Part shown: piece after piece, positions 44,426-53,557 of the stretch | Numbering within the stretch: the stretch's first letter is position 1 | Layout of the letters: the number at the start of each line of letters is the position of its first letter | From: Chryseobacterium endalhagicum | GTDB taxonomy: Bacteria > Bacteroidota > Bacteroidia > Flavobacteriales > Weeksellaceae | DNA length: 64,000 nucleotides | Direction of reading: 5' to 3' | Assembly: GCF_016745235.1 (NCBI RefSeq) | Contig: NZ_JAELVM010000002.1 | Location: 620,001 to 684,000 of the forward strand | Notes under the pieces: generated by a model | Databases searched by the model: none | What the model saw: only the letters and a program-made list of their open reading frames with translations | Told to the model about the DNA's origin: nothing | Program-made: the position numbers and the translations under genes

Positions 44426-45136
44426 TTAAAAACTTGTCGCTGTGGATGGAGTAGAAGAAGCTAAGTTGTTATAAGCATCTCCGTTCTCGTTGATCACTCT
44501 TTTTGCAAACCTGAATTTCGGTCCCCAATAGGAATCATTCAGCGATGAGATCATTACCCCTTTTGAAGTGGCTGCATGGATGAATTTGATTTCACCTTCC
44601 TCAGTAACACTTTCTACGATACCTACGTGAGAGATTCTTCTTCCGTGTGAAAAGAAAATCAAATCTCCTTTCTGAAGCTCACCTTTATCAATGCTTTCTC
44701 CTTCCTGAGCCTGAGAAGCTGCTACTCTTGGTAAGCTAAGCCCTGCTGCTGCTCCGAATACAGAAAGAACGAAAGCTGAACAATCAATACCTCTTCTGGT
44801 CATCCCTCCGTATCTGTAAGGAGTCCCAAGGTAAGTTTCAGCTTCTGTAAGGATATTGTCGATCGTTTTATTGTATTTGACTGCTTTTGCAATCTCAGAA
44901 TTCTTAATGGCTTTTTTCGCGCTGGCGATAGATGCTGCCTTTTCAGCTAGAAAAGAATCGATAAGTCTTTGCTTATCCTGCTCCATTTTCTTATTGTCAA
45001 TAGAAGCTAGTTTGGCATCTGTTTTGTATTCTTTAGCGTAAGTTGCTGGTTGTGAAACTACATAATTTGTAGCGCATGATTGAACTGAAACTGTAGACAC
45101 TAAAGCAACTAAATAAAACAAAACTCTTTTCTTCAT
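44426..45136 (-). CDS. NlpC/P60 (C40) cysteine peptidase lipoprotein
   Basis: A 236-residue lipoprotein starting MKKRVLFYLVALVSTVSVQSC (Cys21 acylated; the sequence continues past the 20 shown only by one residue class). An upstream in-frame ATG adds 14 residues but disrupts the lipobox signal. A helical region (~45-100) precedes the C40 domain with GIDCSAFVLSVFGAAAG (catalytic Cys), HVGIVESV (catalytic His) and IHAATSKGV. It should cut peptidoglycan stem peptides, as Spr/MepS does. Single gene. Confidence 0.92.
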   Translation of the reverse strand: MKKRVLFYLVALVSTVSVQSCATNYVVSQPATYAKEYKTDAKLASIDNKKMEQDKQRLIDSFLAEKAASIASAKKAIKNSEIAKAVKYNKTIDNILTEAETYLGTPYRYGGMTRRGIDCSAFVLSVFGAAAGLSLPRVAASQAQEGESIDKGELQKGDLIFFSHGRRISHVGIVESVTEEGEIKFIHAATSKGVMISSLNDSYWGPKFRFAKRVINENGDAYNNLASSTPSTATSF

Positions 45137-45473
45137 ATATATTTGATTATCCGTGTTAAAAGGAATATTTATTTTCACAAAGCATTACAAAAGTAGAGAT
45201 TCCGGCCAAAAGACCCCTGATATGATTATTGTCAGGTTCTTTATTTAACACATTTTAACATATTATTTAAGTATGTTAAAGAAAAACAAACCGCAACCGC
45301 CTATTTTTGGTGAGTCTGCGGTTTTTTTTATTAAGATTCTTTAACAAAATAAATCGCCTATCCTTTATTAATCGGATTTTGTGATTTACAACTCCAATTT
45401 TCACTGCTGTTAATAAACCAAAAAAACTCCCCGGAAAACCGGGGAGTTTAACTAATATGGAACTTTACAGATG
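45137..45473. other. Intergenic region between the NlpC/P60 gene and glnN
   Basis: 337 nt without a gene. A hairpin AAACCGCA/TGCGGTTT (45288-45295, 45317-45324) ends in T8 on the plus strand although no plus-strand gene lies upstream. The glnN terminator is at 45425-45448. The rest is AT-rich and featureless to me. Confidence 0.6.
45425..45448 (-). terminator. Terminator of glnN
   Basis: A perfect 10-bp stem AACTCCCCGG/CCGGGGAGTT with an AAAA loop, followed by a T run on the minus strand. Confidence 0.9.
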
Positions 45474-47669
45474 TTATTTTGTAAATAACATTTCTCTATA
45501 TTTAGTCATTGGCCAAAGCTCATCATCAACCATCATTTCAAGATTGTCAGAGGCTTCTCTGATACCTTCGAATAAAGGAATTACTTTGGTGCAGTATGCT
45601 TCTGCCTGCTTCTGACTATTGGATACAGCCTTCGCTGCTTCTCTTGCTTTAATAAGATCTTCAACGCCCAGTTTAATTTTGGAAACGTTTTCAGAGATAT
45701 TGGTGATTAAGCTCATTTGCTCTTTCGCCAACGTTTTGAATTCTTTATCCCCGAATATTTCTTTAAGACCTTTTACGTTCTCGATCAGTCTGTTCTGATA
45801 ATTTAAAGCAGAAGGAATGATGTGGTTTCTTGCGATATCACTTAAAACTCTTGCTTCAATATCAATAACAGTAGAATATTTTTCAAGTTTAATTTCATTT
45901 CTGGCTTCAACCTCTCTGTGGGTGAATACGCCGATCTCTTCATAAAGATCAAGGAATTTCTTATCCATTTCCTGCTTAAGAGCTTCCGGAGTGGTTTTTA
46001 AGTTGTTTAAACCTCTCTTTTTAGCTTCTTTTGCCCAGTCATCAGAATATCCGTCTCCTTCAAACATAATGTTTTTACACTGCTTGATGTATTCTCTTAA
46101 TACATTGAAGATCGCTTCATCTTTCTTAAGGCCTGTTTCGATAAGGGCGTCTACTTCTTTTTTGAAATCGTTCAGCTGTTTTGCAGCGATCGTGTTCATT
46201 ACAGTCATAGATTCTGCACAGTTCGCAGAAGATCCTACCGCTCTGATCTCAAATTTATTTCCTGTAAATGCAAATGGGGAAGTTCTGTTTCTATCCGTGT
46301 TATCTAAAAGGATTTCAGGAATTTTTCCAACTACATTTAATTTTAGATCTGTTTTCTCATCCGGAGAAAGTTTTCCTTCCGTTACCTTTTCCAGTTCTTC
46401 CAATACTCTGAACAGCTGGCTTCCGATGAATACGGAAATAATGGCAGGTGGCGCTTCATTAGCCCCTAATCTGTGGTCGTTGCTTGCTGATGCGATACTT
46501 GCTCTTAAAAGATCAGCATATTCGTGAACAGCTTTAATAGTATTAACGAAGAATGTTAAGAACTGTAAGTTTTTCTTAGGATTTTTTCCCGGGCTTAATA
46601 GGTTTTCACCTGTATCTGTTGCTAAAGACCAGTTGTTGTGCTTTCCGCTTCCGTTTACGCCTGCGAATGGTTTTTCGTGGAATAAAATATGGAAATGGTG
46701 CTTGTGAGCAATTCTTGCCATGATGTCCATCAATAAAGAGTTGTGGTCTACAGCCACGTTCACTTCTTCGAACATTGGAGCAAGCTCAAACTGGTTAGGA
46801 GCTACTTCATTATGTCTTGTTGTTACCGGAATTCCCAGTTTCATACACTCAATTTCCAGCTCCTTCATAAAGTTCATTACCCTTGTCGGGATAGAACCGA
46901 AATAGTGGTCATCCAGCTGCTGTCCTTTAGCAGGAGAGTGGCCTAATAAAGTCTTTCCTGTTAAAACAAGATCCGGACGGGATTGGTATAATGCGGAGTC
47001 AACTAAGAAATATTCCTGCTCCCACCCTAGAGTAGGCGTTACTTTTGTTACGTTTTTGTCAAAATACTGCATTACATTCGTTGCAGCTTCATCTACAGCA
47101 TTCAAAGCTCTTAAAAGAGGGGCTTTATAATCTAAAGTTTCTCCTGTATAAGAGATAAAGATAGAAGGAATACAAAGAGTAGTTCCCATGATGAATGCAG
47201 GAGAAGTAGGATCCCATGCGGTATAACCTCTTGCTTCGAAAGTGTTTCTGATTCCTCCGTTCGGGAAAGAAGAAGCATCCGGTTCCTGCTGGATCAGTAG
47301 GTTTCCGCTGAATCTTTCAATAGCTCTGCCTCCTTCAATTGGAGTGAAGAAAGAGTCGTGCTTTTCTGCAGTAGTTCCTGTTAAAGGCTGAAACCAGTGT
47401 GTGTAGTGCGTGGCACCTTTGCTCATTGCCCAGTCTTTCATAGCTACCGCTACCTGGTCTGCAATATGTCTCTGGATTTTAGTTCCTTTCTTAATAGCAT
47501 CCATAATAGACTGGAAGGCTTCTTTAGTCAGGTATTCTCTCATGGTTTCTTCTGAGAAAACATTCTGGCAGAATAATTCTGACAATTTTCCAGGTACCTC
47601 AACAGAATTATCTCTTCTGAAGTCCTTAAATGGTAAAGTTTCTAACGCTTTGAATCTTAAAGTTGACAT
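45474..47669 (-). CDS. glnN: Type III glutamine synthetase
   Basis: Makes glutamine from glutamate, ammonia and ATP. The 731-residue length, about 250 longer than type I, and its extra domains mark the GSIII class common in Bacteroidota. Landmarks are GGIRNTFEARGYTAWDPTSP (~135-154), LGWEQEYFLVD (~216-226, metal Glu), TTRHNEVAPNQFELAPMFEE (~283-302) and GVNGSGKHNNWSLATDTG (~341-358). TAAATTTG (minus, 47692-47699) with a TTTG 15 nt further upstream is a likely promoter. Monocistronic. Confidence 0.97.
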   Translation of the reverse strand: MSTLRFKALETLPFKDFRRDNSVEVPGKLSELFCQNVFSEETMREYLTKEAFQSIMDAIKKGTKIQRHIADQVAVAMKDWAMSKGATHYTHWFQPLTGTTAEKHDSFFTPIEGGRAIERFSGNLLIQQEPDASSFPNGGIRNTFEARGYTAWDPTSPAFIMGTTLCIPSIFISYTGETLDYKAPLLRALNAVDEAATNVMQYFDKNVTKVTPTLGWEQEYFLVDSALYQSRPDLVLTGKTLLGHSPAKGQQLDDHYFGSIPTRVMNFMKELEIECMKLGIPVTTRHNEVAPNQFELAPMFEEVNVAVDHNSLLMDIMARIAHKHHFHILFHEKPFAGVNGSGKHNNWSLATDTGENLLSPGKNPKKNLQFLTFFVNTIKAVHEYADLLRASIASASNDHRLGANEAPPAIISVFIGSQLFRVLEELEKVTEGKLSPDEKTDLKLNVVGKIPEILLDNTDRNRTSPFAFTGNKFEIRAVGSSANCAESMTVMNTIAAKQLNDFKKEVDALIETGLKKDEAIFNVLREYIKQCKNIMFEGDGYSDDWAKEAKKRGLNNLKTTPEALKQEMDKKFLDLYEEIGVFTHREVEARNEIKLEKYSTVIDIEARVLSDIARNHIIPSALNYQNRLIENVKGLKEIFGDKEFKTLAKEQMSLITNISENVSKIKLGVEDLIKAREAAKAVSNSQKQAEAYCTKVIPLFEGIREASDNLEMMVDDELWPMTKYREMLFTK

Positions 47670-47938
47670 AATAAGGTTAATTTTTACAGGGCAAATTTAC
47701 AAAAAAAATGAATTCAAAATATTTTTACCCTAAAAAATATAGGGGTATGTCTGAAATTTTTAAAATATAAACTGTGGTTTAACTTTTTATTACGGGGGTG
47801 CTGGTAGATTGTATTTCAAATTTACCCTTTATTGAAGCATCATGAATATATTTTGCATGATCCACTTTAGAAAGCATGAAGATACAAATTTAAACCGCTT
47901 GTTAAAAGATACTTAAAATAAGTTGAGCCGAGATTTTG

Positions 47939-47946
47939 TATATTTG
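47939..47946 (+). promoter_or_regulatory. -7 element of the phosphorylase-like gene
   Basis: TATATTTG, 15 nt before the chosen ATG at 47962. It rules out the alternative start further upstream, which would precede the transcript. Confidence 0.5.
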
Positions 47947-47961
47947 TGTGAAATTTATTTT

Positions 47962-49653
47962 ATGACAAATTCTAGAGCTAGAGAAACAACGGAAGCAATT
48001 GAAAGATTGTATATTTCTATGAGACACCTCTTTTACAGAGGTTTTTTTAAACCTGCCGGTGTTTCTGGAGAAAGTATCAGAAGTTTGTTGAAGACTATCA
48101 ATCCAGAGATTTATGGTACCATGAATATTCCGAATAAATTGGAATTAAATGGTTTGATGTACGTTTTAGACAGACTTCCTGAAGGAATTGAAGAATGTGC
48201 TTTTATTCATCTTACATCAGATGAGGGCTTTGATAAAGGAAGTTTCGAACCTATTGTACCTAAAAAGAGAAGAAGAAACTGCTATAGAATAGACGAACAC
48301 CAGATGAATATTGAAGTTCTTTTGGGGCGTTCCGAAATTTATGATATCCTTACCCACCTTACCTTCTTATTTATAGAAGCCGATAAAGTGAGAAATCTGG
48401 CTTTCATTCAGGATGAAAACTGGAAACCGACACGTGCTTTTAAAATCATCGAAGAAGTAGTAAAAGGGGAAAAGAAATTCAGCAGAAAAGAAAAAGAAGT
48501 GGCTTTGATTCATTTGTCTTCTTTAATAGGAAGAACTTTTGAAGAGACATTGAATGCTTACAATTCTTTCGGGGATGACAGTAACCCGGACCGACTGTTC
48601 AAGATCATCTACAACTTAGGAAAAGTAAGCCTTGAAGATGCCAAGCAGACCAGAGAAAGAGAAATTCATTTCAGTGCTATATTAAAGGAAAGAGTAGGGC
48701 ATCACTATTTCGGTGAGAAATGGGCCAATAAAGTGAAAGATGTTTTATTCGAAAACGATCTTCATATGCGTCCGCTGCACATTATTTCCGCCAATATGCA
48801 CTCTGTGAAAAATATGCTGTACGGGAATGATGCTTTAAAGAAAAAAGACAATAAGGAAGTAGATTATAAGCTGTACGGAGATATCTCAGATAAAAAAGAA
48901 CTTCGCGACAAAGTTTCAAAATATGCTTTGGAGGAAGGCATGATCTATATTAATGATAAGAGCGGAAGTAATATTGATGTTCAGATCATTGATTTAAGCA
49001 AAACAGACCTTAAAAACACGCCATTCAGCGGTGCAAAATACAACGGAGACGATGTGATTATGGTTTTCGACTACGCTTTCGGAGAACAGGCCTATGAGGT
49101 CATGGACGAATTGCTGAGACCCTACGAGCACAAAGGAGAAGTCTATATGATGAAAGTGAAATCCGTTTCTATCATGGGGAAAGCCGGTATTCTTGCAGGC
49201 GGAAAAGGAGATATTATGATTCCTACTTCTCACATCTTTGAAGGAACAGCAGATAACTATCCTTTCGAAAACGCTTTGAAACTGGATGATTTTAAAGATG
49301 ACGAGCTGAAAGCATTTGAAGGACCGATGATTACCGTATTGGGAACATCACTTCAGAACAGGGATATCCTTTCTTATTTTATGAACACTTCATGGAAAGC
49401 CATTGGTCTTGAAATGGAAGGGGCACATTATCAGAAAGCCATTCAGGTAGCCTCCAAGATCAGACACCATATTGCACCGGATCTGTTCGTGTGTTACGCA
49501 TACTATGCTTCGGATAATCCTTTGGAAACGGGAAGTACTCTTTCTTCAGGAGGTTTAGGACTTACAGGCGTAAAACCTACCTATCTGATCACGTTAAGAA
49601 TCCTTGAAAAGATTTTACAAAGCGGAAAAAAAGAAATTCCGGCTAAAAAATAA
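47962..49653 (+). CDS. Large two-part protein with C-terminal nucleoside phosphorylase-like domain (DUF6909-type)
   Basis: A 563-residue cytoplasmic protein starting MTNSRARETTEAIERLY. The N-terminal ~290 residues are helical and unknown, with SMRHLFYRGFFKPAGVSGES near the start. The C-terminal ~230 residues look like the purine nucleoside phosphorylase/MTAN fold: DVIMVFDYAFGEQAYEVMDE, VSIMGKAGILAGGKGDIMIP, and GLEMEGAHYQKAI, where the E-M-E-x-A-like motif binds ribose in MTAN. A catalytic Asp may lie in YYASDNPLETGS. It may sense or cleave a nucleoside; unproven. Single gene with terminator. I recall it as conserved in Flavobacteriia under a DUF name. Confidence 0.7.
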   Translation: MTNSRARETTEAIERLYISMRHLFYRGFFKPAGVSGESIRSLLKTINPEIYGTMNIPNKLELNGLMYVLDRLPEGIEECAFIHLTSDEGFDKGSFEPIVPKKRRRNCYRIDEHQMNIEVLLGRSEIYDILTHLTFLFIEADKVRNLAFIQDENWKPTRAFKIIEEVVKGEKKFSRKEKEVALIHLSSLIGRTFEETLNAYNSFGDDSNPDRLFKIIYNLGKVSLEDAKQTREREIHFSAILKERVGHHYFGEKWANKVKDVLFENDLHMRPLHIISANMHSVKNMLYGNDALKKKDNKEVDYKLYGDISDKKELRDKVSKYALEEGMIYINDKSGSNIDVQIIDLSKTDLKNTPFSGAKYNGDDVIMVFDYAFGEQAYEVMDELLRPYEHKGEVYMMKVKSVSIMGKAGILAGGKGDIMIPTSHIFEGTADNYPFENALKLDDFKDDELKAFEGPMITVLGTSLQNRDILSYFMNTSWKAIGLEMEGAHYQKAIQVASKIRHHIAPDLFVCYAYYASDNPLETGSTLSSGGLGLTGVKPTYLITLRILEKILQSGKKEIPAKK

Positions 49654-49674
49654 TTTGATTTTTCAATCCTATGG

Positions 49675-49710
49675 AAACCTCAGGTGTATTTTACATTTGA
49701 GGTTTTTTTA
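49675..49710 (+). terminator. Terminator after the phosphorylase-like gene
   Basis: Stem AAACCTCA/TGAGGTTT (49675-49682, 49698-49705) followed by T7. Confidence 0.8.
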
Positions 49711-49739
49711 TTTAATAATCTAACCTGAGTTGAGGATAA

Positions 49740-49915
49740 GAAGTTGGGATTAAAAGGCAGGAAGCTGGAAGCTGGAAATTACTATTGGGCAATAATATTA
49801 AACTGCTGCCTTTAAATTTGTTGAAACTGCTTCAAAAATTAATAAAAGCCTCGTTGTATTTCTGTCTTTGGACTTCAGTAACTTCCCTCTTCCGGCTTCA
49901 AACTTCCTTACCAGT
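49740..49915. repeat. Degenerate GGAAGCTGGAAG-type repeats
   Basis: GGAAGCTGGAAGCTGGAA at 49760-49777 and its inverse-type partner CTTCCCTCTTCCGGCTTC at 49883-49900 flank a segment without any credible gene. The motif is low-complexity and belongs to the intergenic repeat classes of this genome. Confidence 0.5.
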
Positions 49916-49919
49916 TAAT

Positions 49920-50639
49920 CTATTCAATTTTATAATATTGGGCGAACCATTTGTCAAACGGTTGTTTGTATTTTTCCTGGGCAGAAGTGATTATTTCGTC
50001 TGGATTTTGGGTTTGGTCTAAACCGTAATTTTCCTTTAGCCATTTCAAAAACTTGTTCAGATCTCTGCTTTCTACATCATCTGTATCTTTGTAAAAGTAA
50101 GCTTGTTCAAATTCAACTGAGATTTCCTTGTCAAATGTGATCAGATGAATGAGCTGCAGAATATTTTCAGCCACGATATGCGTTCCTCCCTCATCACCGA
50201 ATACCACAACAGGCATTTCATTAATGGGTTTTGCGGTTCCATCATTCCAGATTGCATAAAAAGAGCCCGTACCATTTGCCTGTGCAAAAGGAAACAGTTG
50301 ATCCAGAAATGCGGGATCTTCACTCCAGCTTTTAAGGCCTGATTTATCATCAACCATAACAGCAAACCCCTGTGAGTAAAATTCGGCAGCTGAAATATGG
50401 GTTTGAAACTCAATCAGCTTTTCTAATTCGGCTGGGATTGCTTTTAAACCCCAGTTTTCTTTGAATTCTTTGATATCCATATTTTTATATGTTGGTTTGT
50501 TCTGCAGTTGCTGTGAGGAATCAGTAAGTTTTTCCTGCGTATTTTTTGAGCGTTTGCCATCATCTTTATTTTTCTGTTCCGAACAGCCCAATAAAGTTAA
50601 GATCGTTGTCATTCCTGTAATTATTAAAGTTCTTATCAT
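49920..50639 (-). CDS. Lipoprotein with SMI1/KNR4 (SUKH)-like domain
   Basis: A 239-residue lipoprotein (MIRTLIITGMTTILTLLGC, Cys19). A polar Lys/Gln/Ser linker (~20-55) precedes a SUKH-like region (~90-200): FPFAQANGTGSFYAIWNDG, then PVVVFGDEGGTHIVAENI and LIHLITF. SUKH domains are often immunity proteins against polymorphic toxins but also occur in housekeeping proteins; a lipid-anchored one would act at the envelope. No toxin gene is next to it, so an immunity role is only a possibility. It is a single gene. Confidence 0.65.
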   Translation of the reverse strand: MIRTLIITGMTTILTLLGCSEQKNKDDGKRSKNTQEKLTDSSQQLQNKPTYKNMDIKEFKENWGLKAIPAELEKLIEFQTHISAAEFYSQGFAVMVDDKSGLKSWSEDPAFLDQLFPFAQANGTGSFYAIWNDGTAKPINEMPVVVFGDEGGTHIVAENILQLIHLITFDKEISVEFEQAYFYKDTDDVESRDLNKFLKWLKENYGLDQTQNPDEIITSAQEKYKQPFDKWFAQYYKIE

Positions 50640-50968
50640 TGGTTTGCTGTATTTTAGCGGTTAACTTTAATCCTTTTCTATGAATTGAAATTACTAAAAT
50701 AACATGAGTTCGGGATAAGATTGTTTGTAAATATCCTGCGCGGTCATATTATTTTTAACGCGATATCCGCAAAGCTCTGTTAATTCTTTTATTTTCCGGT
50801 CGCAAAAGACACTCTGTTAAGCAATGCCTGCGTGCTGTTTTTGCTGAGTAAAAAGTCCTTGCGAATATTTTTTCAGGTTTAATTAAAAACATTTTGTGAT
50901 CGTAGCGTTTAAAGTTATTTAATTTTATAACCTGATTTGATTATCTTTCCTTGTAAAAATTAAAAACA
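50640..50968. other. Intergenic region with a possible gene remnant
   Basis: About 330 nt. On the minus strand 50694-50816 reads open for 40 codons, ending TELCGYRVKNNMTAQDIYKQ then SYPELMLF and a stop, with protein-like composition. Continuing upstream through one TAA (50817-50819) it still reads plausibly. This may be a decayed gene or a dispersed element. No start signal or promoter was seen. Confidence 0.35.
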
Positions 50969-51439
50969 ATGAGCTCATCATCACAACTTGCAAAAAGATT
51001 CAGGGAAGTCCTGCTGGATGGCCTCTGGATCGCGAACACGAATTTTAAAGACCAGCTTTCAGGGGTATCCTGGCAACTGGCTGTCACAAAAGTAGACTCT
51101 TTAAATACCATTGCCGTGCTTACTTATCACATCGGGTACTACATAGCCGGAGTTGTGAATGTACTGGAAGGAGGGGATCTTGAAATTAAAGACAAGTTCA
51201 GCTTTGATCTTCCCCCAATTGAATCTCAGGAGCAGTGGGAGGCCCTCTTAAATAAGCTCTGGACAGATTCGGAAAAATTTGCATCATTGATTGAGGAACT
51301 GCCTGATAACAAGCTGGATGAGGTTTTTGTTGATGAAAAATACGGAACCTACCAAAGAAATATAGACGGCATGATTGAGCATGCTTACTATCATTTAGGG
51401 CAGATCACTTTAATTAAGAAAATGTTGACCCATCCATAA
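50969..51439 (+). CDS. DinB-like (DUF1572-type) protein
   Basis: A 156-residue four-helix-bundle protein of the DinB/YfiT superfamily. Likely metal-binding histidines sit in AVLTYHIGYYIAG (~52) and GMIEHAYYHLGQITLIKK (two His ~138-143), the usual spacing of the HxxxH site. Members include thiol transferases and proteins of unknown role induced by stress. Single gene with no neighbours that hint at a substrate. Confidence 0.85.
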   Translation: MSSSSQLAKRFREVLLDGLWIANTNFKDQLSGVSWQLAVTKVDSLNTIAVLTYHIGYYIAGVVNVLEGGDLEIKDKFSFDLPPIESQEQWEALLNKLWTDSEKFASLIEELPDNKLDEVFVDEKYGTYQRNIDGMIEHAYYHLGQITLIKKMLTHP

Positions 51440-51482
51440 TTTTAAACACAACTGCCACAAATGTTTTTCACGAATATCAAAT

Positions 51483-51517
51483 AAGCCATGTCAAGGTTTT
51501 AAACCTTGACATGGCTT
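51483..51517. repeat. Perfect 17-bp inverted repeat (GTCAAGGTTT type)
   Basis: Arms 51483-51499 and 51501-51517 are exact complements around one base. There is no T run. It has the same form as the repeat at 32006-32040, both with an AGGTTT/AAACCT centre. Confidence 0.8.
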
Positions 51518-51718
51518 CCAGGAAAATATCTTCACGAATCATTAGTGTGTAAAATGGTGCAATAATTTGCGTCATTTGTGTTTAAAAATCTGCAACAGCA
51601 AACTTAACCATCAGAATGAAAACCCATCTAAAGTCATAACCCATCAAAAACGCTTAAAATAGCTTCATATTTGAGGGTTTTATATAAATTACCTACCTTT
51701 AAAAAAAATAAATTTTAA

Positions 51719-53557
51719 ATGAGAAAATCGGCTGCAATCCTTTTTGCGTTTATCATTTCACAGTTTCAGGCTCAGCAGGGAGCTTATTATCAGCAGGCTG
51801 CAAAGTACAAGATGGATATTGACGTTAATGCTGAAAAATTTACCTACCAGGGAAACCAGACTTTAGAATACACCAACAATTCACCGGATGAGCTGAATGT
51901 CGTGTATTTTCATTTGTACTGGAATGCCTTTAAGCCTAATTCAATGATGGACCAGAGAGTGGGCGGACAGGGAAAAAATGGAGATTCCAGATTGCAGAAA
52001 GAGGGAGTTTCAAGACTGGCCTCTATTCCGAAAGATCAGGAAGGCGCACAAAACATCCACTGGATTAAGCAGAATGGAAAAGAACTGAAGTTTGAGATTC
52101 AGGAAACCATTATGAAAGTTTATCTGGCAGAGCCGATTAAGCCTAACTCAACCACTACTTTTACGCTGGATTGGGACGCTGTGATTCCTCAGCAGATCAG
52201 AAGAAGCGGAAGAAATAACAGTGAAGGAGTGGATATGACCATGACGCAATGGTACCCGAAAATTGCAGAGTACGACTATGACGGATGGGCTACTTTTGAT
52301 TATGTCGGAAGAGAGTTTCATGCACCGTTCTCAGATTTTGATGTGACCATTAAGATCAATAAAGATTATGTAGTAGGAGCAGGAGGAATTCTTGAGAACC
52401 CGGCCGAAGTAAAAGGCTATGATGCCGCTGCAAAAATTAAAGCAGATAAAAATAAAAAAGCCGTTTGGAGATGGACAGCGAAAAATATGCTGGATTTCGC
52501 ATGGAGCGCAGACAGGGATTATGTAGTAAAAAGCTTTGATGTTCCTGAAGGTCCGAAAGTATTCCTTGTTTACCAGCAGAACGATAAAACAAAAGTTTGG
52601 GAAGAAGCCCAGCCTTATGTAACCAAATATTTCCAGATCATGAACAGCCGTTTCGGAAAATATGTATACCCGACGTATGCATTTATCCAGGGCGGAGACG
52701 GTGGCATGGAATACGGAATGTGTACCATGATCCTTGGGGAAGCTAGAGATATGAAAGGGCTGATGGGGCTGATGGCTCATGAAGGAGCACACTCCTGGTA
52801 TCAGCAGATGCTGGCGACCAACGAATCCGTACGCCCATGGATGGATGAAGGATTTACAAGCTATGCCGAAAGTTATGTAATGTATCAGCTTTTTCCGGAA
52901 GAGCTTCCAAACCCTTTTGCCCATAGTGTAGAGGCTTACAGAAACTTCGTGAAAAAAGGTATTGAAGAACCGGCAGTATGGTTTGGAGATCATCATGATA
53001 ACGGAACTTCTTATAGCTTTGCTTCCTATGTAAAAGGTGAATTGTACCTTGTACAGCTGGGTTACATTATGGGTGAGCAGAATCTTGCCGAAACCTTAAA
53101 GCAGTATTATGATCAATGGCATATGAAACATCCGTCTGACAGGGATTTCCTTCATATTGCTCAGAAAGTATCCGGAATGGATCTGAAATGGTTCCACAAT
53201 TACTGGATCAACACGACAAAAACCATTGATTACGGAATCAAAGATGTGAAGTACGAAGCAAAATCTACCACCATTACTTTAGTTAAAAACGGACAGGTTC
53301 CGATGCCAATAGATTTCAATGTACTGACCGCAGATAAAAAGGTCGTTACCTATCAGATTCCATTGAATATGACTCATACCTGGAAGGGAAAAGATCTTTA
53401 CGGAGATTTTAAAACAATGCCTTACTGGCCATGGACTCAGAAAGAATATACCCTTACGATTCCGTATACAAAAGCTCAGCTTTCTGTTTTAGGCATAGAT
53501 TTCAGCCAGAGAATGGCAGATGTGAATATGGCGGATAATATTGTAGAAGTGAAATAA
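51719..53557 (+). CDS. M1 family metallopeptidase, exported
   Basis: A 612-residue aminopeptidase-type protein with signal peptide MRKSAAILFAFIISQFQAQ. An N-terminal beta domain (~25-210) precedes the catalytic domain with GGDGGMEYGMCTM (~327-339, equivalent to GxMEN) and zinc site HEGAH (~355-359, the HExxH motif), with the second Glu in DEGFTSYAES (~377-386). A C-terminal beta domain follows. It should trim peptides in the periplasm or outside. No sorting domain, so not an evident T9SS cargo. Terminator at 53739-53769. Confidence 0.93.
   Translation: MRKSAAILFAFIISQFQAQQGAYYQQAAKYKMDIDVNAEKFTYQGNQTLEYTNNSPDELNVVYFHLYWNAFKPNSMMDQRVGGQGKNGDSRLQKEGVSRLASIPKDQEGAQNIHWIKQNGKELKFEIQETIMKVYLAEPIKPNSTTTFTLDWDAVIPQQIRRSGRNNSEGVDMTMTQWYPKIAEYDYDGWATFDYVGREFHAPFSDFDVTIKINKDYVVGAGGILENPAEVKGYDAAAKIKADKNKKAVWRWTAKNMLDFAWSADRDYVVKSFDVPEGPKVFLVYQQNDKTKVWEEAQPYVTKYFQIMNSRFGKYVYPTYAFIQGGDGGMEYGMCTMILGEARDMKGLMGLMAHEGAHSWYQQMLATNESVRPWMDEGFTSYAESYVMYQLFPEELPNPFAHSVEAYRNFVKKGIEEPAVWFGDHHDNGTSYSFASYVKGELYLVQLGYIMGEQNLAETLKQYYDQWHMKHPSDRDFLHIAQKVSGMDLKWFHNYWINTTKTIDYGIKDVKYEAKSTTITLVKNGQVPMPIDFNVLTADKKVVTYQIPLNMTHTWKGKDLYGDFKTMPYWPWTQKEYTLTIPYTKAQLSVLGIDFSQRMADVNMADNIVEVK

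Noticed and set aside
45230..45366. Short plus-strand frame starting near 45272 as a peptide gene
   Set aside because: It runs through the hairpin and T8 of the terminator-like structure and is only about 23 codons long.
45991..46527. Plus-strand frame of 178 codons inside glnN
   Set aside because: Antisense to conserved glutamine synthetase sequence.
52331..52996. Minus-strand frame of 221 codons inside the M1 peptidase gene
   Set aside because: Entirely antisense to a gene with intact zinc-site motifs; no promoter or family resemblance.
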